64,000 nucleotides of DNA from Pseudomonas sp. Irchel 3E20 (GTDB lineage Bacteria > Pseudomonadota > Gammaproteobacteria > Pseudomonadales > Pseudomonadaceae). The number at the start of each line of letters is the position of its first letter. The stretch's first letter is position 1. The translations under genes were made by a program, and so were the position numbers. Positions 9,137 to 17,434 of this stretch are shown here, in pieces. The stretch is taken from contig NZ_FYEE01000014.1 in NCBI RefSeq assembly GCF_900187645.1, forward strand, positions 40,588 to 104,587, given 5' to 3'. The notes below the pieces were generated by a model. The model was not told where the DNA came from. It saw nothing but the letters and a program-made list of their open reading frames with translations, and searched no databases.

Positions 9137-9163
9137 ATTCCCCAGCTCCAGGCGTTTTTTTTT
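9124..9163 (+). terminator. Conditional intrinsic terminator before nirB
   Basis: A perfect 13-bp stem (9124-9136 with 9143-9155), a six-base loop and a run of nine T residues. It overlaps the P2 hairpin of the leader, so it is a regulated attenuator rather than the end of an upstream gene. Confidence 0.92.
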
Positions 9164-9213
9164 GCTTTTTATTTGGCCCCCGCCCGGGCCGCGACCCGTT
9201 TCGAGGAAAGGCT

Positions 9214-11772
9214 ATGAACCCCACCGTCACCCCCACCCCACGCGAAACCCTGGTGATTATCGGCAACGGCATGGTCGGCCATCATTGCGTCGAGCAACTG
9301 ATCGAACAGGGCGCCCTGGCCCGCTATGAGGTGCATGTGTTCGGCGAAGAGCGCCAGCGCGCTTATGACCGCGTGCACCTGTCCGAATACTTCGCTGGGC
9401 GCGACGCCGAGTCCCTGGCCCTGGGCGATGCCGACCTCTACCTGCGCCACGGTGTGCACCTGCACCTGGGTGAACCGGTGCTGGCGCTCGACCGCGAGGC
9501 TAAGCAGATCGTCACCGGCGCCGGGCGTCAGGCCTACGACTGCCTGGTGCTGGCCACCGGTTCCTTCCCCTTTGTGCCGCCGATTCCCGGTGCGGCGGGC
9601 CCTTCGCGCCTGGTCTACCGCACGCTCGACGACCTCGACACTATCCGCGCCGCCGCCACCACCGCGCGCCGCGGTGTGGTGGTGGGCGGTGGGCTGCTGG
9701 GGCTGGAGGCGGCCAACGCGCTCAAGTCCTTGGGGCTGGAGGCCCATGTGGTGGAGTTCGCCGCGCAACTGATGCCGGTGCAACTCGACAGCCTGGGCGG
9801 CGAGGCCCTGCGCTCGCGCATCGAAGCCCTCGGCGTGCAGGTGCACCTGTCCCGCGCCACCCGGGAGATCGTCGCCGGCGAGGACTACGCCTACCGCATG
9901 AACTTCACCGACGAGCAGTTCCTGGAAACCGACCTGATCCTGTTCTCCGCCGGCATCCGCCCCCAGGACGCCCTCGCCCGCGACGCTGGGCTGGACGTGG
10001 CGCCCCGGGGCGGGGTGATGGTGGACAACCACTGTCGCACCAGCGATGCAGCGATCTTCGCCATCGGCGAATGCGCCTCGTGGAACGGCAGCGTGTTCGG
10101 CCTGGTCGCCCCCGGCTACACCATGGCCCGCACCGTTGCCGCGCACCTGGCCGGGCACGTGGCGCAACCCTTCACCGGCGCCGACATGTCCACCAAGCTC
10201 AAGTTGCTGGGAGTGGATGTCGGCTCCATCGGCGACGCCCACGCCACCACGCCGGGCGCGCGCAGCTATCGCTACATCGACGAAGCCAGCGCCAGTTACC
10301 GGCGCCTGGTGGTGTCCGCCGACGGCAAGCATGTGCTGGGGGCGGTGCTGATTGGCGACAACAGCTACTACGACACCCTGCTGCAATACGCGCAAAACGG
10401 CATCGCCCTGCCCCAGGAACCGGCCAGCCTGATCCTGCCCAGCGGCGGCGCGGCCCCGGCGCTGGGCGCCGACGCTCTGCCCGCCAGCGCCACCCTGTGC
10501 TCGTGCCACAACGTCAGCAAAGGCGCGGTGTGCTGCGCCATCGACGCCGGGTGCAGCGACCTCGGTGCGCTCAAGCAACTGACCCGCGCCGCCACCGGTT
10601 GCGGCGGTTGCAGCGCCCTGCTCAAGCAAGTGTTCGAGCATGAACTCAGCGCCCGTGGCGTGGCGGTGGACAAGAGCCTGTGCGAGCACTTCGCCTATAC
10701 CCGCCAGGAGCTCTACGCCCTGGTGCGCGTCGAAGGCATCGAGGATTTCGACCAACTGCTGCGCCGCCACGGCCGTGGCCACCTGGGCTGCGACATCTGC
10801 AAGCCGACTGTGGGTTCGATCCTCGCCTCGTGCTGGAACCAACCGATCATGGACCCGGCCCGGGTGGCCCTACAGGACACCAACGACACCTTCATGGCCA
10901 ACATGCAGAAAAACGGCACCTACTCCATCATCCCGCGCATCGCCGCCGGCGAGATCACCCCCGACAAGCTCATGGTGCTGGGCGCGGTGGCGAAGAAGTA
11001 CGACCTCTACACCAAGATCACCGGCGGCCAGCGCATCGACCTGTTCGGCGCGCAACTGCACGAACTGCCGGACATCTGGGGCGAACTGGTGGCGGCCGGG
11101 TTCGAGACCGGCCACGGCTATGGCAAATCCCTGCGCACGGTCAAATCCTGCGTGGGCAGTACCTGGTGCCGCTATGGCGTGCAAGACAGCGTGGCCATGG
11201 CCCTGCACTTGGAGAACCGCTACAAGGGCCTGCGCGCGCCGCACAAATTCAAACTGGCGGTTTCAGGCTGCACCCGCGAATGCGCCGAGGCGCAAAGCAA
11301 GGACATCGGCGTCATCGCCACGGAAAAAGGCTGGAACCTTTACGTCTGCGGCAACGGCGGCATGCGCCCGCGCCACGCCGAGCTGCTGGCCACCGACCTC
11401 GATGACGCGACCCTGCTGCGCTACATCGACCGTTTCCTGATGTTCTACATCCGCACCGCCGACAAACTGCAACGCACCTCGGTGTGGCGCGAAAGCCTGG
11501 AGGGTGGCCTGGACTACCTCAAAGCCGTGGTCATCGACGACAGCCTGGGGCTGGCGGGCGAGTTGGAGGCGCAGATGCACCAGGTGGTCGAGCGCTACGA
11601 ATGCGAATGGGCCAACGCCATCGCCGACCCGGAAAAACTCAAGCGCTTTCGCACCTTCGTCAACGACCGACGCGCCGACCCGGACATCCACTTCGTCAAG
11701 GAGCGCGGCCAGCGCCGCCCGGTCCACAACCATGAACTGCAACTGATAAGCGTCACCCAGGAGGCCCACTGA
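9214..11772 (+). CDS. nirB: Assimilatory NAD(P)H nitrite reductase, large subunit
   Basis: 852 residues, the normal family length. In order: an FAD-binding start GNGMVGHHC (about residue 11); a second dinucleotide motif GGGLLGLEAAN; a BFD-type [2Fe-2S] segment CSCHNVSKGAV...CGGC (about 429-470); the ferredoxin-like half-domain; and siroheme/[4Fe-4S] ligands Cys646, Cys652, Cys686 and Cys690 in SCVGSTWC and SGCTREC. It reduces nitrite to ammonium in the cytoplasm for nitrogen assimilation. GAGGAAAGG precedes the ATG. The gene overlaps nirD by one base. Upstream control is by a sigma54-type promoter and NasT-type leader. No assimilatory nitrate reductase gene follows. Confidence 0.97.
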   Translation: MNPTVTPTPRETLVIIGNGMVGHHCVEQLIEQGALARYEVHVFGEERQRAYDRVHLSEYFAGRDAESLALGDADLYLRHGVHLHLGEPVLALDREAKQIVTGAGRQAYDCLVLATGSFPFVPPIPGAAGPSRLVYRTLDDLDTIRAAATTARRGVVVGGGLLGLEAANALKSLGLEAHVVEFAAQLMPVQLDSLGGEALRSRIEALGVQVHLSRATREIVAGEDYAYRMNFTDEQFLETDLILFSAGIRPQDALARDAGLDVAPRGGVMVDNHCRTSDAAIFAIGECASWNGSVFGLVAPGYTMARTVAAHLAGHVAQPFTGADMSTKLKLLGVDVGSIGDAHATTPGARSYRYIDEASASYRRLVVSADGKHVLGAVLIGDNSYYDTLLQYAQNGIALPQEPASLILPSGGAAPALGADALPASATLCSCHNVSKGAVCCAIDAGCSDLGALKQLTRAATGCGGCSALLKQVFEHELSARGVAVDKSLCEHFAYTRQELYALVRVEGIEDFDQLLRRHGRGHLGCDICKPTVGSILASCWNQPIMDPARVALQDTNDTFMANMQKNGTYSIIPRIAAGEITPDKLMVLGAVAKKYDLYTKITGGQRIDLFGAQLHELPDIWGELVAAGFETGHGYGKSLRTVKSCVGSTWCRYGVQDSVAMALHLENRYKGLRAPHKFKLAVSGCTRECAEAQSKDIGVIATEKGWNLYVCGNGGMRPRHAELLATDLDDATLLRYIDRFLMFYIRTADKLQRTSVWRESLEGGLDYLKAVVIDDSLGLAGELEAQMHQVVERYECEWANAIADPEKLKRFRTFVNDRRADPDIHFVKERGQRRPVHNHELQLISVTQEAH

Positions 11773-12134
11773 TGACCCCGCCAAACACCCTGCGAAACGC
11801 CGCCCCAGCCGTGCACTGGCAAGCACTGTGCAGCCGCCAGGACCTGGTGGCCGACTCGGGCGTTGTCGCCTGGTTCGACGGCGCCCAGGTGGCACTGTTC
11901 TACCTCAGCAGCGAAGAGCGCCTATACGCCGTGGATAACCGCGACCCGCAATCGGGGGCCAACGTGATCGGCCGCGGCATCGTCGGCCACCTCAAAGGCC
12001 ACCGCGTCATTGCCTCGCCGCTGTACAAACAGCACTTCTGCCTCGACGACGGCCACTGCCTCGAAGACCCCCAGCAACAACTGCGCACCTGGCCGGTGCG
12101 GCTGGTGGGAGATGTGGTGGAAATAGCCGGCTGA
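11772..12134 (+). CDS. nirD: Assimilatory nitrite reductase, small subunit
   Basis: 120 residues with a Rieske-like fold (SGVVAWFDG, VALFYL, DPQSGANVIGRGIVGH) but without the Cys/His ligands of true Rieske proteins, as is usual for NirD. It partners NirB. Its ATG shares a base with the nirB stop, so translation is coupled. The gene ends just before the tandem REP array. Confidence 0.93.
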   Translation: MTPPNTLRNAAPAVHWQALCSRQDLVADSGVVAWFDGAQVALFYLSSEERLYAVDNRDPQSGANVIGRGIVGHLKGHRVIASPLYKQHFCLDDGHCLEDPQQQLRTWPVRLVGDVVEIAG

Positions 12135-12161
12135 CAAGTGCCCGCGCCCTTGCAGGCAATA

Positions 12162-12978
12162 CAGCGGTGGCGGCTGTACCGGCCCCATCGCGGGCAGGCC
12201 CGCTCCCACAGTTGAACTGTGGTGCGGGTGGGATGTTCATTTTCCTTGGTGGGAGCGAGCCTGCTCGCGAGGGCGGCACTGAGTGGCGATGACAAATGGC
12301 AGGGGTAAGACAGTTGCTCCCACAGGTCCTGCCAGCAGCACCACTGGAACGGTGGGAGAGCGGTGTCGGCTGTGCTGGCCCCATCGCGGGCAGGCCCGCC
12401 CCCACAGTTGAACTGTGGTGCGGGTGGGGTGTTCATTTTCCTTGGTGGGAGCGAGCCTGCTCGCGAGGGCGGCACTGAGTGGCGGTGACAAATGGCAGGG
12501 GTAAGACAGTTGCTCCCACAGGTCCTGCCAGCAGCACCACTGAACGGTGGGAGAGCGGTGTCGGCTGTACCGGCCCCATCGCGGGCAGGCCCGCTCCCAC
12601 AGTTGAACTGTGGTGCGGGTGGGATGTTCATTTTCCTTGGTGGGAGCGAGCCTGCTCGCGAGGGCGGCACTGAGTGGCGGTGACAAATGGCAGGGGTAAG
12701 ACAGTTGCTCCCACAGGTCCTGCCAGCAGCACCACTGAACGGTGGGAGAGCGGTGTCGGCTGTACCGGCCCCATCGCGGGCAGGCCCGCTCCCACAGTTG
12801 AACTGTGGTGCGGGTGGGATGTTCATTTTCCTTGGTGGGAGTGAGCCTGCTCGCGAGGGCGGCACTGAGTGGCGGTGACAAATGGCAGGGGTAAGACAGT
12901 TGCTCCCACAGGTCCTGCCAGCAGCACCACTGAACGGTGGGAGCGGGCCTGCCCGCGATGGCGGCGGTACAGGCGATG
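12162..12978. repeat. Four tandem 195-bp units, each with two opposed REP palindromes
   Basis: The landmark GTTGAACTGT recurs at 12211, 12407, 12602 and 12797 (periods 196, 195, 195). Copies are nearly identical over their full length. Each unit holds an ATCGCGGGCAGGCCCGCTCC palindrome, a short linker, a GGGAGCGAGCCTGCTCGCGA palindrome and about 100 bases of spacer. The array starts near 12162; the last copy ends near 12943 and runs into one more REP half. It fills the gap between the convergent ends of nirD and the phenol-operon outer-membrane gene. Reading frames crossing it are repeat artefacts. Confidence 0.93.
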
Positions 12979-13024
12979 CACTTCTGGCCGCTGCAACACT
13001 GCCACCGCAGGCACGCACACCGCC

Positions 13025-13924
13025 TCAGAACGGTACTGTCAATTTCATCCAGTACGCCTGCCCTTCAGCACGGTTGCGCACTTGGGTTTCCTGCTCCCAT
13101 TTGGCGGTGAGGAACCAGCCGTTGGGGTTGGTGTATTTCACCGAGGGGCCAACGGCGAAAACCCGGCCCTTGTTATCGTCGATGCGCTCGCCGTACTGGC
13201 GGTCGTCGGTAGTCTGGCGGTAGACGTAGCCGCCCACCCCCACCACCCAGCCATTGCCCAAGCCCCAGCCCAGGGCGTAGTCCACGTGTAGTTCCTGGCC
13301 GGAGCGGTAGTCGGTGTCGTCATTCTTGAGGTTGAAGTCGTACATGATCTTCGCGTCCAGGTTCCACCCCGCCGGGTCGATGTACGACAGCGCCAGCACC
13401 GGTTCGATGCCCCAGTAGTTGCGCCCGATGTTGGTCTGGTCGTAGCGCTCGTAGCGCCCGGTCGGGGCCAGCAGGTCGAGGGCGACGATGGCGTGCATTT
13501 TCTCGCTCAGGTGATAGCCCAGGGCCGGGCCGAAGATCACATCCCCCAGGCCTTGCTTGCTTTGCGAATGGCCATTGATCGAAACCTTGAGGTCCACCAG
13601 CGGCACCAACGCATGAAACGCCAGGCTGGCGCCCAGCACCTGCTGCTCGGTGACCCAGATCAGGCGCGGGGCGATGGAGTTGGCGCGAATGCGCAGGTCC
13701 ACCGGCACCTTGCGCCCGTCATTGCCGCGCAAGGTGTCGGCCTCGTAATGGCCGACAAAAAACTGCGAGTACAGCCCCGGCGGCGGCATGGCCCCGGACA
13801 GGTAGTTTTCTGCGCCATTGGGGTAGGTAGAACCGCCGCCCTCGGTGGCCAGCGCCGGCAGCGCGACGCCGGCCAACAGGCCGCACAGCAGGGAAACATT
13901 GGTTTTGCAGGTGAATGGGCTCAT
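13025..13924 (-). CDS. MetA-pathway phenol-degradation outer-membrane protein
   Basis: 299 residues from the ATG at 13924, which gives a signal peptide (MSPFTCKTNVSLLCGLLAGV, cleavage after ALA near residue 27). The rest alternates aromatic/hydrophobic strands (YSQFFVGHYEAD, YWGIEPVLALSYID) and ends in a C-terminal Phe (KLTVPF), typical of outer-membrane beta-barrels. The sequence resembles the phenol MetA-pathway/SphA transporter family found next to aromatic degradation genes, thought to pass hydrophobic substrates. It lies downstream of dmpP on the same strand, separated by a 172-base REP-containing gap, and is probably the last gene of the phenol operon. Confidence 0.8.
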   Translation of the reverse strand: MSPFTCKTNVSLLCGLLAGVALPALATEGGGSTYPNGAENYLSGAMPPPGLYSQFFVGHYEADTLRGNDGRKVPVDLRIRANSIAPRLIWVTEQQVLGASLAFHALVPLVDLKVSINGHSQSKQGLGDVIFGPALGYHLSEKMHAIVALDLLAPTGRYERYDQTNIGRNYWGIEPVLALSYIDPAGWNLDAKIMYDFNLKNDDTDYRSGQELHVDYALGWGLGNGWVVGVGGYVYRQTTDDRQYGERIDDNKGRVFAVGPSVKYTNPNGWFLTAKWEQETQVRNRAEGQAYWMKLTVPF

Positions 13925-13973
13925 CAGGGTTGACCTTTTATTGTTGTTATCCGGGTTGATGGCGTTGCTTCTC

Positions 13974-14090
13974 TGTAGCCAGCGGGCTCGCCCGCGCTGG
14001 GGTGCGCAGCAGCCCCCAAACCGTGCCCGGCCGAACAGCGATTTACGGCCGCTACGCGACCGAGCGCGGGCGAGCCCGCTTGCTACACAC
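13974..14090. repeat. REP pair inserted between dmpP and the outer-membrane gene
   Basis: CAGCGGGCTCGCCCGCGCTG near the left end and GAGCGCGGGCGAGCCCGCTT near the right end are opposed palindromes flanked by GTAGC and GCTAC. The element sits within the presumed phenol transcript, so it may lower expression of the distal gene or protect the upstream mRNA. Confidence 0.7.
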
Positions 14091-14096
14091 AAGGCG

Positions 14097-15158
14097 CTAG
14101 ATGCGCTTGAACAGTGCCGAGCGGTTGCCTTGGCTGGCGCCGTCGGCGGCGCTGTAGAAACGCTCCATAAAAATGTCGCGCTCGAACAGGCGCCCTTGCA
14201 TCAGGCAACTGATCGCCGCGTCGATCATCGGCGGCGGCCCGCACAGGTAGGCCTTGTTGGCGCTGAAGCGGCCGTCGAAATGGGCCTTGGCCGCTTCGTG
14301 CACGTAGCCTTTGAAGCCTTGCCACTGCGGGTCGTCGTCGGCCTGGCTGAGGGCCGGTACGTAGCTGAAATTGGCGTGGCGCCGCGCCAAGTCCTCGAAC
14401 AGTTCGCGGTTGTACAGTTCGGCGCGGTTGCGCGCGCCCTGGAACAGCACGATGCGCCGCCCATCACCGCGTTGCAGCAGGTCGAGGATCATCGATTGCG
14501 GGCTCGACAGCCCCGAGCCGCCGGCGATGAAAATCAGGTCGCCAGCCTGGGAATCACGAACAAAAAACTGCCCGTAAGGCCCGGCCACCGCCACTTCATC
14601 GCCCACCTGCAAGCCCTGGTGGATATACCCGGTGGCCGCCCCGCCCTCCACCCGCCGCACGTGCAGCTCGATTTCGTCGGCGCGGGTGGGCGGGTTGGCC
14701 AGGGAAAACGCCCGGGTGCCGTCGATGCCCGGCAGTTGCAGGTTGATGTATTGCCCAGGCTGGAACGCCATGGGCCGGTCCAGTTTCAGGTGCAGGCCCT
14801 TGATGGTGGGCGACAGCTCGGTCAGCGCGGTGACCCGCGCCCGGTAGTCCTGTACCGGGTGGCCGGCGAAGTCGGCGTCCACGTCCAGGTCGGCCTCGAT
14901 GACCATGTCGCTCTGGGGCATGGCGCAGCAGGCGAGGATCTTGCCCTCGTCGCGCTCCATGTCCATCAGGGCGAAGGTGGACGCCGCACCCAGGTCGGCT
15001 TCGCCTTCCAACACCTGGACCTTGCAGGTGGCGCAGGTGCCGTGGCCGCAGGCAAACGGCAGCCACACGCCCTGGCGCAGCGCCGCTTCGAGGATGGTCT
15101 GGCCCTCCTCGACCTCGATCTGTTCGCCAGTAGGCTCGATGGTGACTTGATAACTCAT
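14097..15158 (-). CDS. dmpP: Phenol hydroxylase reductase component (P5)
   Basis: 353 residues from the ATG at 15158, preceded by GAGGAGGCGCCC. A plant-type [2Fe-2S] ferredoxin domain comes first (Cys37, Cys42 and Cys45 in ACGHGTCATC, with a fourth Cys in LACCAMPQ). Then an FAD domain with the motif QPGQYINLQLPG and an NAD domain with FIAGGSGLSSPQSM. It passes electrons from NADH to the di-iron oxygenase DmpN. It starts 10 bases after dmpO. Length and domain order match known DmpP/PhcP-type reductases. Confidence 0.95.
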   Translation of the reverse strand: MSYQVTIEPTGEQIEVEEGQTILEAALRQGVWLPFACGHGTCATCKVQVLEGEADLGAASTFALMDMERDEGKILACCAMPQSDMVIEADLDVDADFAGHPVQDYRARVTALTELSPTIKGLHLKLDRPMAFQPGQYINLQLPGIDGTRAFSLANPPTRADEIELHVRRVEGGAATGYIHQGLQVGDEVAVAGPYGQFFVRDSQAGDLIFIAGGSGLSSPQSMILDLLQRGDGRRIVLFQGARNRAELYNRELFEDLARRHANFSYVPALSQADDDPQWQGFKGYVHEAAKAHFDGRFSANKAYLCGPPPMIDAAISCLMQGRLFERDIFMERFYSAADGASQGNRSALFKRI

Positions 15159-15168
15159 GGGCGCCTCC

Positions 15169-15528
15169 TCAATTGCCAGTGCCGGCGATGCCGTTAAGCC
15201 CGGGGGTGTCCAGGTGCAGCAGGCTCTTGTGGTCGATGCCATTAGCCGCCAGGCTCAGGGCTGGGTCGGGCACGAACGGGCGGTCGTTGAGGCGCCAGTG
15301 GGCGGTGGTGAAATCCACCTGTGCCGCATCCGGGTGCGCCACCAGGGCCGGGCGCAGCACCTGGGTGAGGAAGTCGGCAAACAGCATCTGCGGCGGCAGC
15401 GGCCAGGTGAACGGCGCGCAAAACATCAGGTGGCGTTCCCAGCACAGGTACACCAGTTGCAGGCCGTTAAAGTTTTCCTGGCGATCCAGGGCGATGGCCT
15501 CGTAGGGGCCGATGGCAGTCACGGGCAT
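15169..15528 (-). CDS. dmpO: Phenol hydroxylase P4 (oxygenase gamma-type subunit)
   Basis: 119 residues from the ATG at 15528. The sequence (MPVTAIGPYEAIALDRQEN, WERHLMFCAPFTW) is typical of the small DmpO/TouE-like subunit of the (alpha-beta-gamma)2 hydroxylase. It has no redox centre of its own and helps assemble the oxygenase. It is the fifth gene of the operon. Confidence 0.92.
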   Translation of the reverse strand: MPVTAIGPYEAIALDRQENFNGLQLVYLCWERHLMFCAPFTWPLPPQMLFADFLTQVLRPALVAHPDAAQVDFTTAHWRLNDRPFVPDPALSLAANGIDHKSLLHLDTPGLNGIAGTGN

Positions 15529-15559
15529 GGTCTTGTCCTTTCTTGTTATGGGTCGATGC

Positions 15560-15579
15560 CCCGGGGCTAAAGCCCCGGG
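15560..15579 (-). other. Intercistronic hairpin between dmpN and dmpO
   Basis: A perfect 9-bp inverted repeat, CCCGGGGCT with AGCCCCGGG around AA, in the 61-base gap. No T-run follows, so it is more likely an mRNA-processing or stability element than a terminator. Confidence 0.6.
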
Positions 15580-15589
15580 TTGGGCGGGT

Positions 15590-17104
15590 TCAGCCGGCCT
15601 TGTGGTTGGGGTGCCATTGCTGCCAGCGCTGGTGCTCGGTGGAGCCCAGGTACTCGAAGTTGTCTTCGCCGGGGGTGATGTTGTAGTAGTCGCGCACCAC
15701 CGACTCCACGTCCGCGCCGCCGCAGTTGCCCTGCAGGATCTGGTGCACCGGCAACCAGGCCTGGATGTACTTGTGCGGCTCGAAGGTGAAGATGTCGCAG
15801 CAGCCATCGGAGCAGAAGTGGTAGCGCTCGCCCTCATGCTCGGCGCTGCGGTGGCTCAGGGTGCTGGGGTCGTCGGGCTCGCTGAACGCCAGGGGGATCT
15901 GGCAGATCTGGCACAGCATCGGCAGGGTCGGGTTGTAGAAGCGCTCACCCTTTTCCTGCAGGGCGCGCCAGTGCTCGAAGCGCGGGCGGTAGATCGCGTC
16001 GAAGGTGTCCGGGTACTTTTGCGAGAGCCAGTCCAGCTCTTCGTCGGTGGGCATCCAGGTGTGGAAGTTGGTGGCCTGGCTGTACTGGTAGAAGATCGAC
16101 CAGGCCTGGTGGGTGATGTGTTCCTTGCCGATGTTGGCCTCTTCCACGTACTTGGGCGCGCGGATGCCGTAGCGCTCCAGGTCCTTGAACAGCGCCCCGC
16201 CCGCCTCCTCGAAGTACACGCCCCAGGCCTCGGACCAGGACATGACTTTGTTGGGCAGCATGTAGTCCATCATCATGCCCACCAGGGTCAGCAGGCGATA
16301 ACCGCGCCAGAACCACTTGTCGATCCAGCGCTGGATAATCGGCACGTTGTCTTCGTGCTGTTCGAGCAAAAACTTGATGACCTCCAGGCCCAACGTCATG
16401 TGCCGCGCCTCGTCGGACTGGGCCGAGAAACCGAAGGTTACGGTGGCCATGTCGCCGTTGAACGCCGCGCCGGACATGAAAGGCACGAACAACAGGTTGG
16501 TCAGCACGTACTCGAAGGAAAACGAAATCGCCGTGAGGAACTCGAACGGCCCCGCCGTGCGCGCGTCCTCGAAGAACGACTTGGGCACCGAGAGGAACCA
16601 CACCCGGTCGTGCATATGGGCGAAATCATGCAGGCCGTTGAAGTGCTTGTTGTAGTGGCTCATGGCGTGGATCTGGGTCTGCACATGGCGCAGTTCATCG
16701 ATGGCCTGCATCTGGCAGGCCACCCGCGCACCGGCGCCGCTGAACTGCCGGCCAACCCGGGCAAACCCTTGGTAGGCCTGGTATTCCAGAGGCGTGACGC
16801 CGGACAGGAACAGCTTCAAGGCGTTGACGTAACGGGCGTCCGACAGGCTGGTGTGGCCGTTGTTCTGGGCAAAGGCATCGAAGATCGCGTAGAGCTTTTT
16901 CTCTTTCTCGGCCTGGTACTTCCAGTAGGTGTCCATGGTCAGGCGAAAGGGGTCTTCCCACTTGTCCCAGTCGGTGATCTTGATGCCCTCGAAGCGCTCC
17001 AGCGGGTAGATGTCTTCGTGGCGCTGGTAGCTCGGCTCCCAGTCCAGGTCCCGGGTCATGCAACGGTATTTTTCTTTGGCGTTCAGGCGTTTTTTCACGG
17101 CCAT
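15590..17104 (-). CDS. dmpN: Phenol hydroxylase large (di-iron) subunit P3
   Basis: 504 residues beginning MAVKKRLNAKEKYRCMTRDL. This is the alpha subunit of a soluble di-iron monooxygenase that hydroxylates phenol to catechol. The two ExxH carboxylate-bridge motifs are in AIDELRHVQTQ (about residues 130-140) and SDEARHMTLG (about 225-235). A C-terminal zinc/YHS-like segment contains LCQICQIP and CSDGCCDIFTFEPHKYIQ. It forms the oxygenase with DmpL and DmpO, uses electrons from DmpP and is activated by DmpM. Length is normal for DmpN. Confidence 0.97.
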   Translation of the reverse strand: MAVKKRLNAKEKYRCMTRDLDWEPSYQRHEDIYPLERFEGIKITDWDKWEDPFRLTMDTYWKYQAEKEKKLYAIFDAFAQNNGHTSLSDARYVNALKLFLSGVTPLEYQAYQGFARVGRQFSGAGARVACQMQAIDELRHVQTQIHAMSHYNKHFNGLHDFAHMHDRVWFLSVPKSFFEDARTAGPFEFLTAISFSFEYVLTNLLFVPFMSGAAFNGDMATVTFGFSAQSDEARHMTLGLEVIKFLLEQHEDNVPIIQRWIDKWFWRGYRLLTLVGMMMDYMLPNKVMSWSEAWGVYFEEAGGALFKDLERYGIRAPKYVEEANIGKEHITHQAWSIFYQYSQATNFHTWMPTDEELDWLSQKYPDTFDAIYRPRFEHWRALQEKGERFYNPTLPMLCQICQIPLAFSEPDDPSTLSHRSAEHEGERYHFCSDGCCDIFTFEPHKYIQAWLPVHQILQGNCGGADVESVVRDYYNITPGEDNFEYLGSTEHQRWQQWHPNHKAG

Positions 17105-17161
17105 GACGGTTCTCCCGCAAATGTTCTTATTGTTGAAAAGCTACGGCACGCACGCCGCGGG

Positions 17162-17434
17162 TCAGGTGTTCCAGTGCAGGGAAAAACAGTCGTCCTCTTC
17201 CTCGACGTTGCCGCCCAGGGTAATCACGTACATGAGCATTTCCTGGATGTCCCAGGGGCTGGCGGTGAGGGCCTCGACCGTCTCGCGGCGGATGTCCAGG
17301 CGCGCGTCGGCCTCGATGCGGATCATCGACGGCTGGTGCTGCACCACGGCGCCGGGGTTGTCCTGGACGATGGCCTCGACAATGGCGCGGGCGTAATCGT
17401 TGTCCTGCAGGTTGATGTACACGCGCGAGGTCAT
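17162..17434 (-). CDS. dmpM: Phenol hydroxylase activator protein P2
   Basis: 90 residues from the ATG at 17434, whose bases overlap the dmpL stop (ATGA). The sequence starts MTSRVYINLQDNDYARAIVE. It is the cofactor-free effector that binds the oxygenase and gates electron transfer and oxygen activation. A longer reading that starts inside dmpL is rejected because 90 residues is the family length. Confidence 0.95.
   Translation of the reverse strand: MTSRVYINLQDNDYARAIVEAIVQDNPGAVVQHQPSMIRIEADARLDIRRETVEALTASPWDIQEMLMYVITLGGNVEEEDDCFSLHWNT

Noticed and set aside
12237..12881. Repetitive reading frames across the 195-bp array
   Set aside because: They repeat the same peptide with the DNA period and contain only REP sequence, so they are not genes.
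12162..12978. Possible CRISPR array
   Set aside because: The whole 195-bp unit is repeated, spacer included; CRISPR needs short repeats with unique spacers. No cas gene is present.
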